A stretch of 64,000 bases of DNA from Zhengitettix transpicula (Eukaryota > Arthropoda > Insecta > Orthoptera > Tetrigidae), in the NCBI GenBank assembly GCA_037074705.1, contig CM073590.1, positions 210,038,746-210,102,745 on the forward strand, given 5' to 3'. Shown piece by piece: positions 47,591-58,188 of this stretch. Both the position numbers and the translations under genes were made by a program. Each line of letters starts with the position of its first letter. Position 1 is the stretch's first letter. A model generated the notes under the pieces. That model worked only from the letters and a program-made list of their open reading frames with translations. It had not been told where the DNA came from and searched no databases.

Positions 47591-49090
47591 CTGACAAATT
47601 AGACTGTGTTCGTACATATTTAATTATAAGGAAGGCTGATAAATATATCTAGTAAAGCTGGAAAAAAGTGTTGAGAAGTACACAAAAAATATTAGAATAA
47701 GTAACTTGGAATGAGGCGTGACAAATAAAACGAGACGTAATGGAACGAATAAAAGGGTTGGAATGGATTGCAAGAAGATTGATAAATAATCGTGTTGGTT
47801 CCAAAACCTTCTAATAGCTAATTATTTCATGCTGATTGGGAAATTATGAATTTGGAGTGAGTAAAACCGACATTCAAAGTAGAGGAAATATTTGTAAATG
47901 ACGCTGAAATCGTAAAAAAAAATTTTTAATAAAACAGATTATGTCAATAAGATTAAATGAGCTGAGGCAAACAAATCTAAACCTTCAGGAGTGCGTCAGA
48001 GAACATTTAAAAATTTTTGTAAAGTTACCAAATTAGTTTTAAAAGGAAGACTAAAACATGAGAGCATGAATACGTTTAACTGAGTTTCGACTGTTCTCAA
48101 AGTTGAAGCGTAAATATACTATCGTGACGCATCGAACAGTTACTATTTAGACGACTTGACCCTCCAGTAAATCATTTTCATCTTAAAATCTCAACCAGTA
48201 AATTATTTTCACATTGGGAAAGTCCTAAACTAAATATCTCTCTAACGTTGTCGGATAATAACCGTCAAATTTTTCTTTCTCATTAATAGGCCTAATAATA
48301 ATAAAATTAATTAATTTTCAGGTATGAACAATCAAGCATGACTGCCAGTGCGACAAAAACTCACTGAAGCATTTATATCTGATTGGAATATTTAAATAAT
48401 GATAGCAATTGAACAACCTCGTAATACAAAACTTAAAATATGGCTCTTTTCCTTCGTTATATTTTGCAGTCTACGATTCCATCTATAAAAATTGTTTTCT
48501 ATGACTGGGTGCTTCAGAAAATTATCTACTTACATTCGTCTTTTTGAACAGACGGTTCCACAGTCTAGTTTTTCTAAATTTTTCTACTTATTTTACCAAT
48601 TCATTCATCTTCAAAATTCTTCTCAACATCACATTTAAAAATTATTCTTACTGCTTTTTGTTTTAATTATCACTTTCATATAATCCTGTATTCCATTCAT
48701 ACAGACTCCTATAATCGTAATATCATTTTTTCTGCTTATGTCTTTGGGGTTGGGGATTCCTAAACAGCAATACTTCTAAATAAATATAAAGGAAAAAGTT
48801 ACAAAAGGTTCAGTAATTACAAGTGCAGTTAATACACACACACAATATGTAATTTGGGACTTTATAAGGTGAATAATAGTTGAACCAATGGAGGAAAAAC
48901 ATATGAAGTCAAAATTATTAATATTATGATTTAAAATCGTAGAATAAATTAGAATATTCGGATTTTCAAATTCGAAAAAGAAAACATATTTCAGTGTTTA
49001 TTGGTAATTTTTTTCACTTTAAATTGTGTAAAACAAATTCAAACTTATAACTTTAGTAATAGAATATTTAACGGTATATCTTAATTTATA
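47591..49090. other. Intergenic DNA, no gene seen
   Basis: AT-rich. No frames above 60 codons and no recognisable repeat. Confidence 0.5.
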
Positions 49091-49115
49091 ATGGCGATAC
49101 TTAAGGTCTAAGTTT

Positions 49116-49150
49116 CTGATGAAGTCCCAAATTACGGACGAAACGTAGTG
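49116..49150 (+). ncRNA. Hammerhead-like core, single
   Basis: CTGATGA (49116-49122), one spare A, a perfect GTCC/GGAC stem (49124-49127 with 49136-49139) around loop CAAATTAC, then GAAAC (49140-49144) and GTAGTG. The stem and loop are close to the GUCC..GGAC stem II I recall from schistosome and Penelope-type hammerheads. G at the expected cleavage position argues against activity. Confidence 0.62.
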
Positions 49151-49401
49151 TGATATATTGTACTAAATTATTAAATCTTTTCTGACTGTTTCGTCATTAT
49201 ATTTATTTATTATTTTATGATACCGGTTAAATATCATTGTTAAATACTACTGCTCTTCTTCTGTTCTACCTCATCCCAATTCAGATGAAGTCACAACATT
49301 GAATTTTATTTGGATCGATAATTAAGCCTCTTGTAATGATGTTTGAAAATGTTTTTAAGAGTGTAGCAAAATTTTTCCGAAAAAGGAATAGATATCTGAT
49401 T

Positions 49402-49797
49402 TTTTTTTAGGGCAACAGGCTACATGAGGGTAATCCACGTTGGGCAACTCCCCTTTAATAGCATACGAAGGGATTTGAAAGGGGGGATGCGGAAGGGTAG
49501 AGGAAGGTAGCCAAGGGTTACTAGGGCCCCCGGGCTATATTTTAAGGATGCTACCCGGCATTCGCCTAAAAGTAATGCAGGGAAAACCCTAGGTAGGTCG
49601 GGCATTAGGTACTTGTCCCACGCCCTTCCGATAGCGGGAGAGGAGTTTGCTGTGGGGACGCAGCTTTCCCTTCTCCGTGCCTGGACCAGTTTAGGAGGCA
49701 GCTGGCCGACTATTCCAATAGGAATAGCGGACATCTCTTACCGTATGCCCAAGGTCTGCGACCTCGGAACATACACCTCTCAGAACAGGCCGAGGTG
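49402..49797 (-). mobile_element. SINE-like repeat, minus copy (left half of head-to-head pair)
   Basis: A T-run at the left, then all modules to the GGCCGAGGTGCC block. A deletion of about 20 bp removes the AAAACCTGCATC segment near 49590. The 104-codon minus frame is the longest version of the family's recurring sense frame. Confidence 0.88.
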
Positions 49798-50013
49798 CCG
49801 ACCTACCTGATGCAGGTTTTTCTAGGGTTTTCCCTGCATTTCTTTAGGCGAATGCCGGTAAGGATCCTTAAAATATAGTCCGGGGGCCCTAGTAACCCTT
49901 GGTTACCTTCCTCTACCCTTCCGCATCCCCCCTTTCAAATCCCTTCCTATGCTATTAAAGGGGAGTTGCCCAACGTGGATTACCCTCATGTAGCCTGTTG
50001 CCCTGAAAAAAAA
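49798..50013 (+). mobile_element. SINE-like repeat, plus copy (right half of head-to-head pair)
   Basis: Starts directly at GACCTACCTGATGCAGG and runs to CCTGTTGCCCTGAAAAAAAA. Together with the minus copy it forms an inverted pair with tails at both outer ends. Confidence 0.88.
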
Positions 50014-50181
50014 ATTAACTGCGCTTATGGACCTTATTCATTTCTGATTTGGAAGTATGATTGAAAAAACAGGGTTCATGACTATGTGTACAGCGGTGGC
50101 AATCAAAATCAGCATTGCTTTGAAATGGTTTGCGGTATGCAGCGGTATTGGGCGAAGTATGCCATTGCAAGCTCAATCACG

Positions 50182-50400
50182 ATGGATCGTTTCACAGCAG
50201 AACAACGCGAATTCCGTGTGAAACATTTTTACAGCGGTGGCTAATACTGCACCGTTTATTTCGCGCATAGTTCGGATTACATGACCTTATTCAGTTCCCC
50301 GTAAATTTACGATAACGCTGCTGGCCAGAGGATTTGAGGCTACAGGTTCAACGCTCAATCAAGAAGTCCGTGGAACGTCCAAGAGCGGGGAAGCAGTTAG
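50182..50400 (+). pseudogene. Broken transposase N-terminus (DUF4817-like helix-turn-helix)
   Basis: From ATG at 50182 the frame reads MDRFTAEQREFRVKHFYSGG and stops at 50242. This matches the opening helix of insect transposon proteins that carry the DUF4817 / mariner-type helix-turn-helix domain. A second block from 50294, in another frame, reads VPRKFTITLLARGFEATGS and then TLN, close to the family's second helix and linker. A frameshift and stops separate the blocks, and no catalytic DDD/E domain follows. It is a dead fragment; the exact family needs a search. Confidence 0.6.
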
Positions 50401-51299
50401 TGAAGTTAAATCTCTTTTTTTTTTGCGACTGGATCTCGGAGATCAACTGATCTCGCGACATCACGAACATGTTTACGGAGTGTTTTCAAATAACACATTT
50501 AAATAGTACCATTAAACGTTTTAATTGGTGCTGGAATTTAAACTAAATACCCTGAATTTACGCAAATTTTAACATTTTCTTTTCCGTCGAAATTTTTATT
50601 TGAATGTGCACGTCAATAAACAAAATATTGGACATTTGACCATGAATATTTAAAGTTATGAGCCAGTTGAGACCGCAACCGTGAACATAGTCCGATACAT
50701 GCGCTTTTGAAGCCTGCAACATCAGGACGTGAGTATAATAAAAAATATAAATCATACCACACAGAGGAACCCTCATGATTCCACACTTAGCTTCTCTTGA
50801 GTCTTTTAAAAGTGGATAGGTAAAACAATTCAGATTTACAACGTCAAACCACTCATGACAATCCAGGCGAATGAGAATAAGTGGCTAATGTCCTACTGGA
50901 GCGAGTTTCCAAAAAATTGTCCTGATTTGAAGTGTATTTGTAAAGCGACGGAGAAATGATATTTATTCCAGAATATTTCCTTTAATATGAATTTTAAATA
51001 ACTTACTAAGAATTACAGTATAATTGGATTAGGGCCGATCATCTGTATGGTCAATTCTGTTGTATCGTAAATGCCGACTGTAATGTACAAGATGTCCAAG
51101 GAGTTAACAGAGGTTGTGAAAGAACGAATTTGAAATTTGGGATTCAAGGCTACTGGATGTGAAATCCAAACTGATGATATCGGTCATAAAGTTATATACT
51201 GACATGAATAACTCGTTGTGAACATTCCGGTCATGAATGAAGAAGAAAGCACTGATCACCCTGGAGTAGGGTTAAACTGGAGCTTGATAGTTCTCCCTT
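50401..51299. other. Intergenic DNA, no gene recognised
   Basis: Mixed composition. The 72-codon minus frame at 50558-50776 is unsupported. Confidence 0.4.
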
Positions 51300-51548
51300 A
51301 ACGTCATTAACCAGCAATTATCAGAGGAGAGTCGCTGTGTTCGCCGGTAAGACGATTAGAGAGTGGGCCAGGGCAGGGTCGCGCAACAGGTTGGCCTCAC
51401 GTTTTGGAGCGTAGTACGCCAGGTCGTTGACTCGGAGCCGACCTGCCCCAACATGGCGGCCTCCGTGTTTGTACACAGCGCCGACAGAGCGCGGGCCTCA
51501 CGCCAGACATGCCGCTTATTTATAGAACATCTCTCTCACACATACACC

Positions 51549-51582
<34 letters not shown>

Positions 51583-51725
51583 TTTGTTTCTAATTGCACC
51601 CCGTGTGTCGCCGGAAAAGGCTTTTGGGGTAAAATAAAGAGAACGCCGAATCTACATGCACCGACGCTCGGGTAACCACATTAACGCACCAAATTGAGTC
51701 GTTTATTCTCTTCCTTTCACACCCT
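51300..51725. promoter_or_regulatory. CpG-rich island with YY1/PHO-type site and GAGA tract
   Basis: A CpG-rich, apparently single-copy block. AACATGGCGGC (51450-51460) is a textbook YY1/Pleiohomeotic-type site (core GCCAT on the minus strand). About 90 bp on, a (TC)n run of about 28 bp (51552-51579) gives many GAGA-factor sites. A TTATTTATAG word lies between them. This could be a promoter with 5' leader or a Polycomb-response-type element; no transcription start or coding exon can be shown. A 76-codon plus frame ends in the CT repeat and is not convincing. Confidence 0.4.
51552..51579. repeat. (CT)n microsatellite
   Basis: A pure TC dinucleotide run inside the CpG-rich island. Confidence 0.93.
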
Positions 51726-52438
51726 ATATTGTTTCAGTTTAACAAGAGGATTTACAGACTTCTAACGCTCAGGGGAAAATGGAGAAACTTGCGTGTACAG
51801 TTACTGTATGGAAAATAAAAAAATCACGAACAAATTTATTTTATCTTGGTTAATATTAACTTGCGGTTACAGTACAGTGGTTTGATACAAACCTTTTCGA
51901 TTAATACGAAAATAAAGTGCTGTGCTGTCTGATGAATGAATGAGAGAATCTTCTATATGTCATACCAGAGAAGACAAAAATCATTCTAGATTTAGATTTA
52001 CTGATTCCATCAGTACTGTACAGGAGATACTCGACAAGTCAACGGCACTCTACATTCAAATACATTTATTTTTTTAAAACAGAAACAAAGAAATACTGCT
52101 ACAAAAATGACAAAATAGCACTCAAATAATACACTAACTCAAGAAGTAAAAAATATTAAATGCCCAAGAAAAATATAAAACTAGGAAAATATATAACTAA
52201 AGGAAATAAACGGGATGTAAACATCGTAAAGCAAATGGAAGGATCTGAGAGAAATGACAAAAATTTAGAATAAAATTAAATAATAATTTATGGGTTTCTG
52301 TCACACTTCTAACTTAAAAACGTATTAAAATATAATGGAAATATGTAGTTTATGCATTTATACAAAGAAATACAAAATCTTGGAAACTATCAATTTATTT
52401 TCCTTAACATAATTTTTTAACTAAATCTTTTATTAATG
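51726..52438. other. Intergenic DNA, no gene seen
   Basis: AT-rich, no frames or repeats recognised. Confidence 0.5.
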
Positions 52439-52712
52439 AATAAGAAAGATAGCCAGTTCAGACAAAAAACTAATAATATAATGAATACCACACAACCTTT
52501 CTGGAATCCTTGTCCCTTTCCTCAGGTGCGAAGAAGAGCCTAGAGCGACACAACTGCACTTGTCAAAAGCTTTTGAGTTGTTTCAACTGACAAGTGCAGT
52601 TGTGTCGCTCTAGGCTCTTCTTCGCTTCTTAGGAAAGGGACAATGTTCGCAGAAACGTTGTGTGGTACTTATATAATCACTTTTAGTCTGAATTGTCTAT
52701 CCTTCTTATTAA
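52439..52712. mobile_element. Near-perfect palindromic element with hammerhead-like cores
   Basis: The arms 52439-52565 and 52588-52712 are inverted copies around a 22-nt centre. The outer arms share AATAAGAA.GATAG and TTCAGAC..AAAA words; the inner arms share CCTAGAGCGACACAACTGCA (rc on the right). The minus core has CTGAGGA (rc 52519-52525), a GGGA/TTCC-type stem and GAAAG (rc 52497-52501). The plus core has CTTAGGA (52628-52634), a weak stem and GAAAC (52652-52656), then GTTGTGTGGTA. Each arm has one mutated box. Sister of the 45.8-kb palindrome. Confidence 0.8.
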
Positions 52713-52881
52713 TTATTTTCAATCAGACGTAATTTTTTTTATTTTAAATATTTTATTTTTACATAAAATGATTCGAAACACTATATTTCAGTTTATTAAA
52801 TTTAAAGTATTTTGTTATTATTATTATTATACAGAGATGTACATCAAGATAACAGTTAATTTTTCCTAATAGTAATACTAA

Positions 52882-52902
52882 AAACACACACACACACACA
52901 CG
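52882..52902. repeat. (CA)n microsatellite
   Basis: About ten CA dinucleotides. Confidence 0.88.
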
Positions 52903-55900
52903 ACGATACATTTGTTGTTTCCACTCATATACCACTATTAATTTGGCGATGTCCATTCCAGTATAATGATGAGTTGGTGCCTGGTGAAGTATGAAGCAAA
53001 CTAATGAATTTAGTACAAATAACATAAATTATTTAAGGGAAAATAGTATGAAGTAAAAGCGTCTGTTATGATGATAGAAGATATAAAAAAAATCGGAGGA
53101 CGTCAGACGTAACGGAAACTCGTAAAACCAATCATGTGCCTCAAAAACTACTAAAATACGAATGATCAGACATTAAGCAGTTTTACTAGCCCGCGGGCTT
53201 GTGCCAATTATCGGTTGTCAACTTATATACCTTGTTGGGAGGAAATGTTATTTTTCAACGCCAGCACTTCATGTAGGAGAAATGATCAGTTCCCGGCGCC
53301 AATTACCAGCGTGCTGGTACTTAGTTTCAACGATGAGGGGAAAAAAAACATTCTCGTAGATGTGCCGAAGAGTTTCTGTCGTAATTGTAGCTTCTGTTAG
53401 TCGACCCTAGTTTGTTTAGTGGAGGCACGGGAACCTGTATTAGTACACTGAGGATCTTATTTTAAGTGAAAACGAAGATTTATTTAATTAAAATTTCAAT
53501 TTTTGGAATTCGAGTAGATCAAAATCAACCATTATATAATCATACTTGTAATACTATTTTCAATAAAAAAAAAGTAAAATTTCCTGCGCCGGGGGTGGAT
53601 TTTTAATTGATTATAAAGTTAAACAATTATTTATTTGAATTACAGAAAATATTTGTATGGATTTATAAGTTGATATTGAGCTCCGCTATCCGGAGATACA
53701 ATCGGATCTCTTAAGCTCAGGGTTTAATTATGGACCCAGAAACCACCTGGACGCGTCAAGTGAAAAGTTTCAGTTTTACTGAACTTTTTGGCCGATGTTC
53801 CTGGACCACAAAATATCATTGCTCAGGCAATCACATATACAAAAAATTAAATTTCTGGAGACCCTTCGACCATAAGTCAGGTAAAACCAGGTGTCTGTCT
53901 GCTTCGTGCTTCTTCTCCGATTCCAGGAATTATCTCCCAACAAATTGGCGTCCATGTCAAGCAAGTTATAACTTGTCAAAGTCTTCAACCCCGTTGTTTA
54001 TACCTATAATAAAGTTAAATAGAATAAAATTATTGAAGTATTGCGCTACAAACCTTCAATTAGTCAATTAATATGTCATACAAATGAAGTAAGCAAAAGT
54101 CGTGACGAATAAATTCTTCCTTATAAACAAGTGGAATTAATCAGCCTACATATTTTTATTATCTTTTTAAATTAAATAATATTTCAATTTTTCATCTAAG
54201 TATTTTGAGCTACATTGAAGCTTAACGGTTCCGGGCGTTTCTTGACCTTTTCACATTAGTTAATTTCATTGGTGAAATTTTCTTGAACCAGTCCAACCAG
54301 CTGAGGCTCAAGCCATATATTCACTGTATATTCTGCGACGATAATTACGATACAAATTGTAAGCGAGTGCCGCTAATATGATTTTTAATGCTCAGCTGGC
54401 TTTCTTTCTCGCTGACCACAGCAATTTTCTCTGGACCCTGACTCACGTACTGGAGTTATACCCAACCGGCGGTTTAGCTTCCACTGTGAATGGACGCAAT
54501 TTGCCCTCATTCTCTGCACTCCACATCGACCTCTTAACAGAATAGGTCACGGCGTCTTGGGCTCTGCTTTCCGATAATGGGTTTTCTTTATAGAGCTAAA
54601 TGCTTACAGAGACACGTCTCTCGAGACAATAACGCCGTTTAAGGTGCCATTGTGCCAAAGAGCGTAGTTTGATTATCTCGGCGCTTTAGCTGTAACTTAT
54701 AAATAGGATTGTAACTTTCACGATTTCATTTGTTAATTAGTAAGTTAACTTTGTAAGTGGCGAGGGATACTGGTTGGTGAAGGCAACTTCCTGGTCTCAG
54801 TGTAGCAAACAATTGTTTAAATTAACTGCCAAATCTGAATTTTTCGAGCTATACAAAATATTGCGGTGTCTAAATTTTTTTAGTTATAAAAAACAAATTA
54901 TTTACCACCATATGACAACATTATTAATCATCTTCAGTATTTTGTGTTTTAAAATTTTAGTTCAGCCATGTTTTAAGAGCGAGAAAAATAACTATACACT
55001 GCTATTGTAGACGATGGTTTTCTCATAAAAAATTATCAACTAATCACAATAAGCTCGTAATTGAGTAGGCAGCAGATTTCAGGATCTCGTCATCAGCCTC
55101 TAATATTTTTGAATTACATATTAAAAATATAACTACTCGGGTTTCATTAATTAAAATGCATCATTTTCCGCAATAAATAATTTGTTTTCACATAAATTCT
55201 CATTGGCTCAAGTAACTCAAATGCAGCGGTACGTCTTTTAAAATAAATAGCAAAGAAAGAGTGTCTATAAATTGCAAAACTCAATTGTCAAAAATTCCAT
55301 CCTTGTGAAACCGATGATTTTTACTCTAAACTGAGAACACCGCAAAGTATATTTCCTTTTTTGCATTAATTCTGTATTAACAAAAAATCAATACTTAATT
55401 TTTGGTTCGATTACGTAATATTTGAATTAATCTTTGCAAATGTTGGGATTTGTAAAACGACGTGCGACGCTTTAAGAGTTTTTAAAACGCGTCCTTTGAC
55501 TTTTTGTACACTTATTAACGATACTATACTTATCTCTCTTTACTAAATGAATTAATAATAAAATGACAAAAACTAAAGTTATGTTATGCTTAAATTTATA
55601 ACACTACGTATACAGAAAAAAAATCTGTTTTTATTATTTGGAAAAAATGTATTCTTAAATATGAATATTTGTGCGTTAAACATAATCTTAAAGTTTCAAT
55701 TCTTCGTAGCAAAACCAAGAACGAGAAATTCGGAACTATTTCTGCAGTGTAATATTTATTTGTACCATTTACGTCACCCCATTAATGGTTAAAGTTGTAT
55801 TTAAGAAATAGTCCGTACTGTAAATAAAATATATATAATTACGAACGTCAGGGATATTATTAATGAACGTTGTTAATTTATTATTTCTTAAAAGGTGAAA

Positions 55901-57053
55901 CGAAGCAATGAAACTAGCAAATAATTGTTGTCGATGATTTTATCGAGCCGCGTTGAGTTTAATTGAGCATCATCTTCGTGTGAATGTTAGACTCTTAAAT
56001 AGAAACACAATGATACTTATTAAGGCTGAAGAAAGTAAACGAGAAGCAATTTAACGGCATTTGGCTATTATCCAATTTGAACCCCCAGTGGGATTCGTGT
56101 TGCTTCCAGAAGCGAAGACATTCCTGCAAGATTCTCTCACCACGGAATGAATAAAATGAAGTTGCGTTTCCGATAGCCTAATAGAATAACAATTGCCTTT
56201 CTGTTATTGTAAAATTTTCAAGATTGGCTATAAAAATAGCATAAAGATGTATATATTACTGTATAGATTCTTAGTATGAATATAAATCAAATTAAAGACA
56301 ATTGCATTCATGTCTCCAGTCCAATATTAGAATATGATGTTAATTCAATAAAAAACTAATCTTCCGTTAATATAATTCAGAATGACAATAAACAATGGGA
56401 CGTCGATCAAAAATTTCCATTCACATTCGACAAGTACATACAGACATTTCAGGCTGGAGAAGATGAATGACTGTGACAGATGCATGAGAAGAGAAGTGAT
56501 GCTACAACCGAAACAAAATGAACATATACTCAGTTATCAGTATTCCAGCAGTTACAGGCTATGAGAAACAGTGAAGTGAGTAAGGAAACGGGAGTAGCAA
56601 AGTCTGAAGGCGGGATCACCGAGAGAAAGGAAAAGTACGAGAAGCTATGTTTTACATTTTTGGTGCTTCGTCTTCCCTTACTCGTTTTTGAAAATTCAAG
56701 AACCGTTAATTAAGTTAATAACGGATAACATAAAATTATGAAAAACCAGAATTGCACATGATTAATAAATTTAAAAAAGTAATACGGAAAATGTTAAGGT
56801 ATGGTTGACAATAAATTCTTAAAGTACTTATGATGAAGTTCAGGAATTACATATCAATGAATGTAATTAATTTTTATATTTTTATCTTAAAAATATCTGT
56901 TTCAATAATGAAATATATTATATTCTATCTAAAGTTTTTATCAATCAGAATACAATTTTTTAAATAAATTTACTAGCTTGAATTATGAAGTAGCTTCTGG
57001 TAGTTACGTAAAACATCTTCAAATATTTATTGCTTGATTTTTTTCATTTATTT
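52903..57053. other. Intergenic DNA, no gene recognised
   Basis: 53730-54071 has frames of 113 (plus) and 70 (minus) codons in one patch, unrecognised. 54220-54710 is less AT-rich, with several TAAT-type words, and could be conserved non-coding DNA. The rest is AT-rich. I see no repeat of the window's families except a weak CTGATGA..GAAAT pattern on the minus strand near 55070-55096. Confidence 0.4.
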
Positions 57054-57253
57054 GATGCAGGTTTTTCTAGGGTTTGTCCTGCATTTCTTTTAGGCGAATT
57101 CCGGGTAGAATCCTTAAACCATAGCCCGGGGGCCCTAGTTAACCCTTGGCTATCTTCCTCTACCCTTCCTATGCTATGCTATGCTATGCTATAAGAGGGG
57201 AGTTGCCACTATGTGGATTACCCTATACATAGCCTGTCTACACCAAAAAAAAC
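57054..57253 (+). mobile_element. SINE-like repeat, 5'-truncated, tail subfamily B
   Basis: Runs from GATGCAGGTTTTTCTAGGG to TGTCTACACC plus an A-run. Part of the CCGCATCCCCC region is replaced by four to five copies of the pentamer ATGCT (57171-57192). The end matches the 14.1- and 7.98-kb copies. Confidence 0.87.
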
Positions 57254-57255
57254 CA

Positions 57256-57793
57256 ATTCGCAAGTACCCTGCAAAGGGATATTCTCTCGCAGGCATAACC
57301 TTGTAGGAGAGACAGGGAGGGGCTACCTTTGGGGATGGCTTTTCCTCTCCGTTTTTGAACTAAGGTTCCCACATGCAGAGACACCTCGGCCTGTTTTGAG
57401 AGGTGTATGTTCCGGGGTCACAGACCTTGAGCATACGGTAATAGTTGTTCTCTGTTCCCATTGGAATAGTCGGCTAGCTGCCTCCTAAACTGGTCGAGGT
57501 ACGGAGAAGGGAATGCTGCGTCCCCACAGCAAACTATTCTCCCGCTATCGGAAGGGCGTGGGACAAGTACGCAATGCCCGACCTACCGAATGCAGGTTTT
57601 TCTAGGGTTTTCCCTGCATTTCTTTAGGCGAATGCCGGGTAGGATCCATATAGCTCGGGGGCCGTAGTTAACCCTTGGCTACCTTCCTCTACCCTTCCGC
57701 ATCCCCCCTTTAAAATCCCTTCCTATGCTATTAAAGGGGAGTTGCTACCATGTGTTTTACCCTCATGATGTAACCTATTACCATAAAAAAAAG
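57256..57793 (+). mobile_element. SINE-like repeat, near full-length plus copy
   Basis: Begins with the TCTCGCAGGC 5' module (57283-57294), continues through all modules, and ends TAACCTATTACCAT plus eight A. It directly follows another copy's A-tail in the same orientation, as at 10.4 kb. The 91-codon plus frame at its 5' part is a recurring frame. Confidence 0.88.
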
Positions 57794-58188
57794 GAAACTC
57801 AATTTTTAATAATTCGTCGAATATATCCATGGAACATTGTCAAATTTTAATTATTTTTTTCTTACATGGTAATGTTGTATACCAGAACTCCATATGAAGA
57901 TATCATTAATGTAAAATTTATATAGGAAAATCCGATTATTAAGACAAAAATAAAGCCAAGCCGAAACTTCTGAAGCCATACCAAACTTCTAGATACGTTT
58001 AAAGATTATTTTTCGTCAGATCCACAAATTTATTTGTTGTGACAATATCAGTATTATTGATCCTGCTTTTCATATTTGGCAATAGGGTGTTAAATAAATC
58101 ACAATACATTCAAATTATTCTAAAATTTTAAAATTTCGTTACTCATAGTTAAAATTTGTTTCATTACTGCTTTATAGGATCAGAAAGA
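57794..58188. other. AT-rich spacer, no gene
   Basis: Nothing recognised. Confidence 0.6.

Noticed and set aside
53730..54071. 113-codon plus frame overlapping a 70-codon minus frame
   Set aside because: No domain recognised; likely chance opening in a mixed-composition patch.
55070..55096. Minus-strand CTGATGA followed by CGAGATCCT and GAAAT
   Set aside because: The boxes are close to the hammerhead pattern, but there is no clear stem II and no GAAAC, so it may be chance.
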